Positions 55,252 to 64,000 of a stretch of DNA of 64,000 nucleotides are shown here, piece after piece. This DNA comes from Oscillospiraceae bacterium. GTDB lineage: Bacteria; Bacillota; Clostridia; Oscillospirales; CAG-272. The first letter of the stretch is position 1; every line of letters starts with the position of its first letter. The stretch is from assembly GCA_015063535.1 (NCBI GenBank), contig SVTY01000001.1, forward strand, positions 124,001 through 188,000. Direction: 5' to 3'. Below the pieces are notes generated by a model. It saw only the letters and a list, made by a program, of their open reading frames with translations, was not told the origin of the DNA and did no database searches. The position numbers were made by a program, and so were the translations under genes.

Positions 55252-58200
55252 TTAGAAAAATGTAAGCTGATCGGTTTCGTTCAGATTGTCAAGCACTTGG
55301 TTTTTACGCAAAATTTCAATCACGCTTTTGGTCAGCTTGGCTCGTATCCGCAGGTCATCGACAGAAAAGAAAGGCTCCTCCTCTCTTGCTTCTATGATAT
55401 TATGCGCCGCATTTTCGCCAAGTCCCGGCAAAGCCGAAAACGGCATACGGATCGCTCCGTTTTCGGGTACAAAGGCATAGGAATGGGATTTTTCAATATC
55501 AACGGATAAAAAACGTATCCCCCTTGCCATACATTCGTTAGCAAGCTGCAAGGACGGGATGGATGCCTGCTCCTTGGGAGAGGCTTCCTTGCCCCGTTTT
55601 TCGATATCCTTAATAGTTGCCATAACGCCAGAACGCCCCTTCATAATTACCTCGGCATCAAAGCCACCCGGTGCTACGGTAAACATGGAGCAATAGAACG
55701 CAATGGGGATATGTACCTTATACCATCCCAACCGAATAGCGGACATGACATAGGCTGCCGCATGCGCCTTAGGAAACATATATTTAATCTTCTTACAAGA
55801 CCAAATATACCAATCGGGTACATCGTGCGCTTTCATTTCGGCCTCCCATTCGGGAGTCAGCCCTTTTCCCTTGCGCACGCTTTCCATGATCTTAAAGGAC
55901 AGTGAATTTTCCACACCGTATCGAATCAGGTCATTCATGATATTATCCCGACATCCGATCACCTTGGAAATATCGCAAACACCCTGCTTTATCAGCTCCT
56001 CCGCATTACCCAGCCACACATCGGTTCCGTGCGTAAGTCCCGATATCTGCAACAGATCGGCAAAGTTTTTCGGCTTGGCATCGATCAGAACCTGTTGTAA
56101 AAATCGGGTACCGAATTCAGGCAAGCCGAAGGTTCCGATCTGGGCATCAATATCCTGTGGACTGATTCCAAGTGGCTTAGTGGAGAGAAACAATTCATAT
56201 ACCTCGGGATCGTTCATAGGAACATCCATGACGCTGGTATCCGAAAATTTTTCCAACCATTTATATTTGGTTGGAATATCGTGTCCCAGTTCATCCAGCT
56301 TCAAAATGGTATCATGCAGATACGAAAATGCAAAATGCGTGGTAACGATATCGGAATGAGGGTCATCCGCCGGATGCTGAACGGGGGTAAAGTCATAGAC
56401 CTCGTATTCTCTGGGAACAACGATGATACCACCCGGATGCTGTCCCGTGGTTCGTTTGACGCCCACACAGCTTTGAATGATGCGGTCCATTTCGGCACGT
56501 CCGATGCTAACACCCTTGGATTCAAAGTATTTGGCAATAAATCCGTATGCGGTCTTGTCAGCAAGTGTACCCAAGGTTCCCGCACGGAACACATTCTCAG
56601 CTCCGAACAGCTCCTCGGTATATTTATGAACTCTTCCCTGCACATCGCCCGAAAAATTCAAGTCGATATCAGGGGATTTATCGCCATAAAAGCCGAGGAA
56701 GGTCTCAAACGGAATATCGTGACCGTCTGCGTTCATTTTCGTACCGCAATTCGGACAGGTGGCATCGGGAAGATCAAAGCCAGAACCCACGCTTCCATCG
56801 GTAAAGAATTGAGAATATTGGCACTTGGGACAATAGTAATGGGGCGGCAAAGGATTCACCTCGGAGATCCCTGCCATCGTGGCGACAAAGGACGAACCGA
56901 CCGAGCCACGTGAGCCAACCAAATATCCCTGACTTTCACTATACCACACCAAACGCTGTGCGATCATATAAAGCACGGCAAATCCGTTTTTGATAATGGA
57001 GGTCAGCTCCTTATCCAATCTGGCTCTTACCAATTCGGGAAGCGGATCACCGTACATCGCCTTTGCCCGTGTCCAGCATTTTTCCTGCAATTCCTCCTCT
57101 GCCCCCTCCATATTGGGGGTATAGGAGCCCTTGGGGATCGGGCGTACCGATTCGATCATATCGTTGATCCGATTGGTATTTTCCACAACAACTTCATATG
57201 CCTTCTCTTCTCCGAGATAAGCAAATTCTCGAAGCATTTCTTCGGTGGTTCGGAAATAAATATGCGTATCCTTGTCGGAATCCTTGAATTTCATTCCCGC
57301 CAGCAAAATTTTACGGTAGATCTCATCCTCTTCATTTAAGAAATGGGCATCACAGGTTGCCACAACGGGCTTGTGATATTTTTCGCCCAGGGCAACGATC
57401 CGACGGTTCAGCGTACGCAAGCCCTCTTCATCCGCCACTCGTCCTTCCTCTATCATAAAGCGGTTGTTGCAGAGAGGCTGGATCTCCAAATAATCGTAAA
57501 ATTGAACGATCTCCTCGATCTCGTGTTCTGGCTTATCCTCCAACAGCGCCTGAAACAATTCTCCCGCCTCACACGCCGATCCGATAATCAAGCCTTCTCT
57601 GTGCTTTTCCAGCTCGGTTTTTGGGATTCTCGGATTTCTTCGGTAATAATCCAAATAGCTCTTAGAAATCAGCTTATACAGATTTTTCAATCCGATTTGG
57701 TTTTTGACCAAAATAATCTGATGGTATGGCTTCAACTGTAAGGGATTTGCCTTGGCGCTCATCTCATTTTGCAGTTCTTCAAAGTTTTTGACATCCAGCT
57801 TTTCCAACTGTTGCGTCATGCCGAAGAAGATCATGGCAAGCATTTCGGCATCATCACAGGCACGGTGATGGTGAAAATCGCCCAAGTGATAATGCTCTGC
57901 CAACAGATTCAGCTTATGCGCCTTTAGCTCAGGGTTCAGATAGCGAGATAATGCCACGGTATCCAAGTACGCATTGTCAAAAGGAATCTCCAAGCTCTTG
58001 GCAGCAACCCGAATAAAGCTGATATCAAAATCTGCGTTATGGGCAATCAGCAAGCGATCTCCGACAAACGCCAAAAATTCGGGAAGAACCTCTCGGATGG
58101 TTCTCGCATCCGCTACCATGTCATCGGTTATGGAGGTCAACTTTGTAATCTCCTCGGGAATAGGGCATTCGGGATTGACAAAGGTATTATACCGATCCAA

Positions 58201-59634
58201 GATCTGACCGCCCTTGATCTTCACCGCACCGATCTCGGTGATTTTACAATTGAGAGGAGACAACCCCGTGGTTTCAATATCAAAGACAATAAATTCATCG
58301 GCAAAGGTTCCCGTATAAGAGCCATACACCGCACTGGCGGTATCGTTTACAAAATAGGCTTCCATGCCGTAAATGACCTTCATATCGCATTTCTCGGCAG
58401 CAAGCATGGCTTCGGGAAAGCCCTGTACGTTTCCGTGATCGGTAATCGCTACTGCCGAATGTCCCCATTTTTTCGCCGTTTTGACGGCAACATCCGGCGG
58501 AATTAAGGCATCCATTGCCGACATATTGGTATGTAAATGAAGCTCCACACGCTTTTTTTCCGCCTTATCCTGCCGTTCCTTCTTGGAAACGATGGCAATA
58601 TCGGTATAACTCATGTACAGCTCATCATCATTTTTTTCATTTTTCAAATATCCATGCACGGCAACCGCCATTCCCGATTTCAGAATCCCCGCAATCTCTG
58701 CGGCATCCTCCGAAGACATAGAATAATGCTTGACATAAATGGATGCATTTCCGTCAAACAAGCCAAAGGAAATATTGAATTTATCTCCTGCACGGTTGGC
58801 TTCCTTGGAAAAATTGAAGATCTCTCCCACAAATACCACATTTCGGGCAGATCGGGTCACAGCGGCAATAGGGGTCGGCTCGATAGAAAAAGCTACGCCG
58901 ATCACATAATTGGGTGCGGAAAGATCAAAGCAGGAGGATCCGATCACCACATGGGAAGGATCGCTTTTATCAATGGCGATATTCGCTTCAAAAACCGTGG
59001 AAAGTCTGGGAAGCTTGACCTCCTCCGTCTGTACGGCTTCTGCCCCTTCGGCAGAATACTCGGCACTACCGTATATCCGTTCCGCCTCTCGGATCTGACG
59101 ATCCAGCATGGCAAGCTTTTCCCGTTGGGAGTCCGAAACCGATACCGTCCGAAACGGATCCTGTTCCAAAATGACCTGCCTGTGGATCGAAAATTCACTG
59201 TAAAGAATATTTTCAATGACCCTTGGCGTCATGGCATCCTCCAACAGTCCGACCCCTTGTTCGGAGAACGGAATACGAATACGCAACGTATCCTCAGTCA
59301 AGGTATGAGAAAAGGAAGAAAAGAAGCCTCTGGCAACAATGCCGATGCGCTCGGTCTCCCTCAACAGCTGCGGAATATATGATTCGGAAAAAAGTACGGA
59401 CGGATAGTGCGGTAAAATCTTGAAGCCGTTTAATTGATAGACCTCGGTAACCTGCGCCTCGATTTCGTACAACAGCTCCTTCTCCACAATGTACGGAAAA
59501 TCCGCAAAAACCTCCAGGATACGCTTGTCCTTATCAATTCGGCTTTTGGTGACCTGTCCCATCTCAAGGATTCGGCGATACTCCTCCGAAGGCAAATATT
59601 TACTTAACAGCTCTTTCAGATTTTTTTCCGCCAT
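55252..59634 (-). CDS. polC: DNA polymerase III PolC-type (alpha subunit with 3'-5' exonuclease)
   Basis: 1460 aa; PHP motif LHLHTNMSAMDALI, exonuclease FIVFDIETTGLSPLNC, GSRGSVGSSFVATMAGISEVNPL, SPDIDLNFSGDVQ. Confidence 0.97.
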   Translation of the reverse strand: MAEKNLKELLSKYLPSEEYRRILEMGQVTKSRIDKDKRILEVFADFPYIVEKELLYEIEAQVTEVYQLNGFKILPHYPSVLFSESYIPQLLRETERIGIVARGFFSSFSHTLTEDTLRIRIPFSEQGVGLLEDAMTPRVIENILYSEFSIHRQVILEQDPFRTVSVSDSQREKLAMLDRQIREAERIYGSAEYSAEGAEAVQTEEVKLPRLSTVFEANIAIDKSDPSHVVIGSSCFDLSAPNYVIGVAFSIEPTPIAAVTRSARNVVFVGEIFNFSKEANRAGDKFNISFGLFDGNASIYVKHYSMSSEDAAEIAGILKSGMAVAVHGYLKNEKNDDELYMSYTDIAIVSKKERQDKAEKKRVELHLHTNMSAMDALIPPDVAVKTAKKWGHSAVAITDHGNVQGFPEAMLAAEKCDMKVIYGMEAYFVNDTASAVYGSYTGTFADEFIVFDIETTGLSPLNCKITEIGAVKIKGGQILDRYNTFVNPECPIPEEITKLTSITDDMVADARTIREVLPEFLAFVGDRLLIAHNADFDISFIRVAAKSLEIPFDNAYLDTVALSRYLNPELKAHKLNLLAEHYHLGDFHHHRACDDAEMLAMIFFGMTQQLEKLDVKNFEELQNEMSAKANPLQLKPYHQIILVKNQIGLKNLYKLISKSYLDYYRRNPRIPKTELEKHREGLIIGSACEAGELFQALLEDKPEHEIEEIVQFYDYLEIQPLCNNRFMIEEGRVADEEGLRTLNRRIVALGEKYHKPVVATCDAHFLNEEDEIYRKILLAGMKFKDSDKDTHIYFRTTEEMLREFAYLGEEKAYEVVVENTNRINDMIESVRPIPKGSYTPNMEGAEEELQEKCWTRAKAMYGDPLPELVRARLDKELTSIIKNGFAVLYMIAQRLVWYSESQGYLVGSRGSVGSSFVATMAGISEVNPLPPHYYCPKCQYSQFFTDGSVGSGFDLPDATCPNCGTKMNADGHDIPFETFLGFYGDKSPDIDLNFSGDVQGRVHKYTEELFGAENVFRAGTLGTLADKTAYGFIAKYFESKGVSIGRAEMDRIIQSCVGVKRTTGQHPGGIIVVPREYEVYDFTPVQHPADDPHSDIVTTHFAFSYLHDTILKLDELGHDIPTKYKWLEKFSDTSVMDVPMNDPEVYELFLSTKPLGISPQDIDAQIGTFGLPEFGTRFLQQVLIDAKPKNFADLLQISGLTHGTDVWLGNAEELIKQGVCDISKVIGCRDNIMNDLIRYGVENSLSFKIMESVRKGKGLTPEWEAEMKAHDVPDWYIWSCKKIKYMFPKAHAAAYVMSAIRLGWYKVHIPIAFYCSMFTVAPGGFDAEVIMKGRSGVMATIKDIEKRGKEASPKEQASIPSLQLANECMARGIRFLSVDIEKSHSYAFVPENGAIRMPFSALPGLGENAAHNIIEAREEEPFFSVDDLRIRAKLTKSVIEILRKNQVLDNLNETDQLTFF

Positions 59635-59650
59635 AAATCACTCTCCTGTT

Positions 59651-60733
59651 TTATTTTCCGAGGCGTTTCACTTCCTCCAGCAGTTCCTCCACAATGCGAT
59701 CCTCCGCAATTTTGCGGACAACAGTTCCCTTTTTGATCAGCACAGCTTCCCCCTTGCCGCCCGCAATGCCGATATCCGCTTCTCTTGCTTCTCCCGGACC
59801 GTTGACCACGCACCCCATCAAAGCAACCTTAATGGGCAGATCGGTCAACCCCTCTTCCTTCGCCCGTTTTTCAAATTCGGCAACCAAGGGGATCAAGTCG
59901 ATTTTCGTGCGGCCGCAGGTCGGACAGCTGACAATATCCATTCCGGCTTGTCCTTCCACTCCGACCGCGCACAAAATCTTTTTTGCTGCGGCAATTTCTT
60001 CGATCGGGTCATCGGTCAAGGAAACACGGATCGTGTCCCCGATTCCATCGGTCAGCAAGGAGCCGATCCCCACGGCACTTTTAAGCGATCCCATCTCTTT
60101 GCTTCCCGCCTCTGTTACGCCCAAATGAAGGGGATACGAACATTGCTCAGCAAGCAGGCGATTGGCAAGGATCATATGATAGGGATTGGATGCCTTGATC
60201 GAGATAACGATGTCGGAAAATTCTTCTTTTTCCAACAGAGCGGCATGATATTTGGCACTTTCACACAGCGCCTCCGGCGTGGGAGATCCATACTTTGCCA
60301 AAATTTCCTTTTCCAATGAGCCGCTATTGACCCCGATCCGAATCGGGATCTGTTTTTCACGGCAGATTTTACACACGGCACGTACTCGGTCGGCATCTCC
60401 GATATTTCCCGGATTGATACGGATCTTATCCACCCCCAGCTCTGCGCAACGAATGGCAACACGGTAATCGAAATGAATATCCGCTACGATGGGAATACGA
60501 ACACCCGCTTCCTTTAAAAACGGAATGGTATATGCCGCTTCTTCATCGGGTACGGTAATCCGCACGATATCACAGCCCACCGCTTCCAAAGAACGGATCT
60601 GCGTCAATGTCTTTTGCTTATCGTGCGTATCCGTATTAGTCATAGATTGGAGTGCGATCGGATTTTGACCGCCGATGGCGATAGAGCCGATCTTGATCTC
60701 TTTGGTTTTTCTTCTGATTTGATTATACTTCAT
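59651..60733 (-). CDS. ispG: (E)-4-hydroxy-3-methylbut-2-enyl-diphosphate synthase
   Basis: QNPIALQSMTNTDTHD, RINPGNIGD, MDIVSCPTCGRTKID, VALMGCVVNGPGEAREADIGIAGG. Confidence 0.96.
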   Translation of the reverse strand: MKYNQIRRKTKEIKIGSIAIGGQNPIALQSMTNTDTHDKQKTLTQIRSLEAVGCDIVRITVPDEEAAYTIPFLKEAGVRIPIVADIHFDYRVAIRCAELGVDKIRINPGNIGDADRVRAVCKICREKQIPIRIGVNSGSLEKEILAKYGSPTPEALCESAKYHAALLEKEEFSDIVISIKASNPYHMILANRLLAEQCSYPLHLGVTEAGSKEMGSLKSAVGIGSLLTDGIGDTIRVSLTDDPIEEIAAAKKILCAVGVEGQAGMDIVSCPTCGRTKIDLIPLVAEFEKRAKEEGLTDLPIKVALMGCVVNGPGEAREADIGIAGGKGEAVLIKKGTVVRKIAEDRIVEELLEEVKRLGK

Positions 60734-60740
60734 ATGTCAC

Positions 60741-61763
60741 CTACGAAAACAAATGAAAAATATCCTTGATCGTTACAAAGATCATGAAAGCAAACAGGAT
60801 CACAATTCCTACAAAATTGATATACGCCTCCACATTTCTGTTGATGGGCTTTCGGCGTATCCCTTCGATTATAAGGAACAGGAATCGTCCGCCATCCAAG
60901 GCGGGAAACGGGATCAGGTTAAAAACGCCCAAATTGATGGTCAGCACCGTGACGATATATAAGAAATTCATGAAGCCGACCCGTGCGGCATCGCCAACGA
61001 CCTTCGTAACGCCAACAGGTCCCGATACCGCTTCCATACCGAACCGTCCGCTGAGCAATCCAATCAAGGAATCCAAAACCATTTTGACTGTAGAAACAGA
61101 GCGGAAGAAGGCATGCTTTAGCAAATTGGGAAGGTTTGTTTCCTCGGCGTATAGCAAAAAATCATAGTCACCAAAGCTTGCTCCCGAATCCTCCATGGTC
61201 GGGAACGAAACATCCTCCAAGGTCAACACCTCGCCGTTCCGTCTGATCTGAAGATCGATCGGCTCGTATCCCTGATTCATGATCTCATAAACCAATTCAT
61301 TTCCCGTATGAACCCGTGTGCCGTCGACCTTGAGGATCTCATCGCCTACTTGGAGCTGTTGCTGGGAGATAGAATCCGGCTCAAACTGAGCGATCGTGGT
61401 AGATGCCAAGGTTCCTTGGGAAAACACCAAAACCGTCATCAGAACAAAGCCCAAAAGCAGATTCATCGACGGTCCGGCGGAAACGATCAGCATCCGTTTC
61501 CAAATGCTTTTGTTGCAAAACGCATTTTCGTCCTCGGATTCCTCATCCTCCCCCACCATACTGACAAAGCCGCCGATGGGCAACAACCGAAGTCCGTACT
61601 TGGTGCCGTATTTTTTCGAATGCCATGAAAATACGGTCGGCCCCATTCCCACCGCAAACTCCTTGACGGAAACGCCACAAAGCCTTGCTGTGATAAAATG
61701 TCCGAATTCGTGAATGAAGATCAAAACGCCAAACACCAAAATGATTAAAAGAATATTTAACAT
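60741..61763 (-). CDS. rseP: RIP metalloprotease (site-2 protease, RseP family)
   Basis: VFGVLIFIHEFGHFITARLCGVSVKEFAVGMGP, PDZ region, NLIPFPALDGGRFLFLIIEGIR. Confidence 0.95.
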   Translation of the reverse strand: MLNILLIILVFGVLIFIHEFGHFITARLCGVSVKEFAVGMGPTVFSWHSKKYGTKYGLRLLPIGGFVSMVGEDEESEDENAFCNKSIWKRMLIVSAGPSMNLLLGFVLMTVLVFSQGTLASTTIAQFEPDSISQQQLQVGDEILKVDGTRVHTGNELVYEIMNQGYEPIDLQIRRNGEVLTLEDVSFPTMEDSGASFGDYDFLLYAEETNLPNLLKHAFFRSVSTVKMVLDSLIGLLSGRFGMEAVSGPVGVTKVVGDAARVGFMNFLYIVTVLTINLGVFNLIPFPALDGGRFLFLIIEGIRRKPINRNVEAYINFVGIVILFAFMIFVTIKDIFHLFS

Positions 61764-61798
61764 CGTACATACTCCTTGTCTGTATTTCTACAAGGATG

Positions 61799-62971
61799 TC
61801 AATTTACTCCTATTTTCAAAAGACGGCGTGTCTTTGCTCTGGCAAGATGATCGCAAAGCAAAATTCCATCCAGATCGTGCACATCGGAAGCATGTGCCAT
61901 CTCCTTCACCACGGAACCAACCACCTCGGCAATGGCATAAAACGGCAATCTTCCTTGCAAAAACTCGGCAACTGCCACCTCGTTTGCCGCATTCAATACG
62001 GCGGGAAGTCCTCCGCCTGTTCCAATGCAATCTATGGCGCACTGCAACAGCGCAAAGGTCTTGGTATCAGGCTTTGCAAAGGTCAGCTTTGCCACTTCAA
62101 ACAAGTTCAGCTCGGGAATGACCGCCTCGGTTCGCTCGGGATACGTTAAGGCATACTGAGCGCACAGGCGCATATCGGGAACCGAAAGCTGTGCGATCAC
62201 GCTGTTATCAATATATTCCACCATGGAATGGATTATACTTTCTCGATGAATCACCACCTCAATGCGGTCTGCCGAAACACCGAACAAATGTACCGCTTCG
62301 ATCACCTCGAAGCCTTTATTCATCAAGGTTGCGGAATCGACCGTGATCTTTGCTCCCATTTTCCATGTAGGGTGTGCCAAGGTCTCTTGCACGCCGATTC
62401 CTTTCAGCTGCTCGGCTGTATACCCGAAAAAGGGTCCGCCCGATGCGGTCAGATAAATTTTTTTTAATTCTCTGTCCGCACCCGCCTTCAAACATTGAAA
62501 AATCGCACTATGCTCACTGTCCACAGGCAATATTTCCACATTTTTGCTTTTTGCCTGTGCAGAAACGATCTCCCCCGCTACCACTAAGGATTCCTTATTT
62601 GCCAGTGCCAAGCGAGCACCCGAATCAATGGCGGCAAGAGTAGGAAGAAGCCCCGCTTTTCCTATAATAGAATTCAGCACGACATCCCGACGCTCTTGGC
62701 GGATCATATCGCAGATTCCCTCTGCACCGCAATAAATTTTGGCTGGCGTATCCGCCAATCGGATCTTCAGCTCCTTTGCCGCCGATTCCTCTGCCATTGC
62801 CACATGACCAATACCAAATTGGCGTACCTGTTCTTCCACACGCTTGTAATTTCGATTAGCACTGATGGCACTGATACGCATAGCCATGCGTTCTGCTACA
62901 TCAATGGCTTGTTCTCCCACCGAACCGGTAGAGCCCAATATCGCAATGTTTTTTTGTGTATGATCGGTCAT
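61799..62971 (-). CDS. dxr: 1-deoxy-D-xylulose-5-phosphate reductoisomerase
   Basis: IAILGSTGSVGEQAIDV, ALANKESLVVAGEIV, LPVDSEHSAIFQCL, TASGGPFFG. Confidence 0.97.
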   Translation of the reverse strand: MTDHTQKNIAILGSTGSVGEQAIDVAERMAMRISAISANRNYKRVEEQVRQFGIGHVAMAEESAAKELKIRLADTPAKIYCGAEGICDMIRQERRDVVLNSIIGKAGLLPTLAAIDSGARLALANKESLVVAGEIVSAQAKSKNVEILPVDSEHSAIFQCLKAGADRELKKIYLTASGGPFFGYTAEQLKGIGVQETLAHPTWKMGAKITVDSATLMNKGFEVIEAVHLFGVSADRIEVVIHRESIIHSMVEYIDNSVIAQLSVPDMRLCAQYALTYPERTEAVIPELNLFEVAKLTFAKPDTKTFALLQCAIDCIGTGGGLPAVLNAANEVAVAEFLQGRLPFYAIAEVVGSVVKEMAHASDVHDLDGILLCDHLARAKTRRLLKIGVN

Positions 62972-62980
62972 AATATCTCC

Positions 62981-63820
62981 TTACATCAATTGGATCCCCG
63001 AGAGAGAAACAAATACACAAATGGCGCCCAATCCCAAGGAAACCGCCAAAATAGAATCAAAGCGATCCAGCATACCGCCGTGTCCCGGGAACAGCTTTCC
63101 GAAATCCTTGATCCCGTAATGCCGTTTGATAACCGACATAATCAGGTCTCCGATTTGTGCGATCAAGGAAAGGATCACGCCGCTTATAACCAAAAACAGC
63201 AGATTGGCATCCTGTCCGAACCATTGATCCACGATCCATCCGAACAAGGCAAAGCTTGCGGCGCAGAAAACAATACCGCCTATGCTTCCCTCAACGGTCT
63301 TTTTTGGACTGACCGCTTCGATCAGCTTATGCTTACCAAGGAAATACCCTGTAAAATACGCAAAAATATCGGTTACCCATGCGCCGATAAAGATCAAAAG
63401 ATATATGTATACGCCATATGGCTCAAAATCACGAACATACAGGATCGACGATAATGCCAGAAGAATATACATTGCCATAAAAACGACTGCGGAGGTCTCT
63501 CCGAAAGCAAGCTTTCCGCCAGACCATACGATCAGAGTAAACAAATAGATCACATAGACAACAGCCACCATAAATGCGATCATTGCGGAATACACCGTAT
63601 CGTCCATATAGCGAACCAGGAACGGAAGAATCAGAGAAAACAGATACAGCGGTACCGTGACCGTCCATGCCTTCTCTATACCCGTACATTTAAAAAGCTC
63701 ATACAGACAGATCAAGGAGACCAGAGCCAATGCGATCGGGAACACCACCGTGTCCGAAAGAAACAACACCGGCACCAAGATCAAAATGGCTACAATGGAT
63801 GTAAGTATTCGTTTCAGCAT
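62981..63820 (-). CDS. cdsA: Phosphatidate cytidylyltransferase
   Basis: AYFTGYFLGKHKLIEAVSPKKTVEGSIGGIV, SQIGDLIMSVIKRHYGIKDFGKLFPGHGGMLDRFDS-like motif. Confidence 0.96.
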   Translation of the reverse strand: MLKRILTSIVAILILVPVLFLSDTVVFPIALALVSLICLYELFKCTGIEKAWTVTVPLYLFSLILPFLVRYMDDTVYSAMIAFMVAVVYVIYLFTLIVWSGGKLAFGETSAVVFMAMYILLALSSILYVRDFEPYGVYIYLLIFIGAWVTDIFAYFTGYFLGKHKLIEAVSPKKTVEGSIGGIVFCAASFALFGWIVDQWFGQDANLLFLVISGVILSLIAQIGDLIMSVIKRHYGIKDFGKLFPGHGGMLDRFDSILAVSLGLGAICVFVSLSGIQLM

Positions 63821-63838
63821 GACAAGCTTCTCCTCTCA

Positions 63839-64000
63839 TTAAACGCCGCCGAAGCGCCGCTTTCTGTTCTTAAAATTCTCCACTGCCTCATCCACATCGT
63901 CCGCCTGAAAATCAGGCCACAGCTTATCGGTAAAATACAGCTCGGCATATGCAGCCTGCCACAAAAGAAAATTGGATATCCGCAGATCGCCGCCCGTCCG
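63839..64000 (-). CDS. uppS: Isoprenyl transferase (undecaprenyl diphosphate synthase), C-terminal part; 5' end outside window
   Basis: Reverse-strand translation [53 protein letters not shown]. Confidence 0.94.
   Translation of the reverse strand, partial: RTGGDLRISNFLLWQAAYAELYFTDKLWPDFQADDVDEAVENFKNRKRRFGGV

Overview
64 kb of a low-to-mid-GC Clostridia-like (Firmicutes) chromosome, mostly housekeeping. The main blocks are: a his operon headed by a TrpR/YerC-type regulator; an orphan HprK-like/PqqD/signal-peptidase trio; xpt; a roughly 8 kb [FeFe]-hydrogenase operon with an attached signalling-type module (DRTGG x2, GHKL ATPases x2, PHP, HydS-like hydrogenase); polA; rubredoxin; a flippase; dxs; a phosphosugar mutase; an amino-acid ABC transporter; DUF1846; an NfnAB-like pair; tsf-rpsB; a P-type ATPase-like gene next to a ClpE/ClpC-like gene; pgsA; truA; ecfT-ecfA-ecfA; ruvC and ruvAB; YfhO; Gfo/Idh-ThuA; a GntR-ABC cassette; tRNA-Val(CAC); and polC-ispG-rseP-dxr-cdsA-uppS. 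The two most unusual observations are: (1) the ABC-transporter substrate-binding lipoprotein at 24384-25241 appears to be a natural circular permutation, with the canonical C-terminal half encoded before the N-terminal half; (2) the 895-aa P-type ATPase homologue at 34044-36731 keeps the fold and length but has lost all recognisable catalytic motifs (DKTGT, TGES, TGD, GDGxND), so it looks like a pseudoenzyme, and it lies 3 nt downstream of a Clp ATPase gene. Also notable are a palindromic repeat element with four ATGATG then four CATCAT spacers beside tRNA-Val, and a putative sensory hydrogenase with a Cys-to-Ala change in its L1 motif. No CRISPR array, prophage or transposase was seen. All family calls come from reading the sequence; no database search was run.
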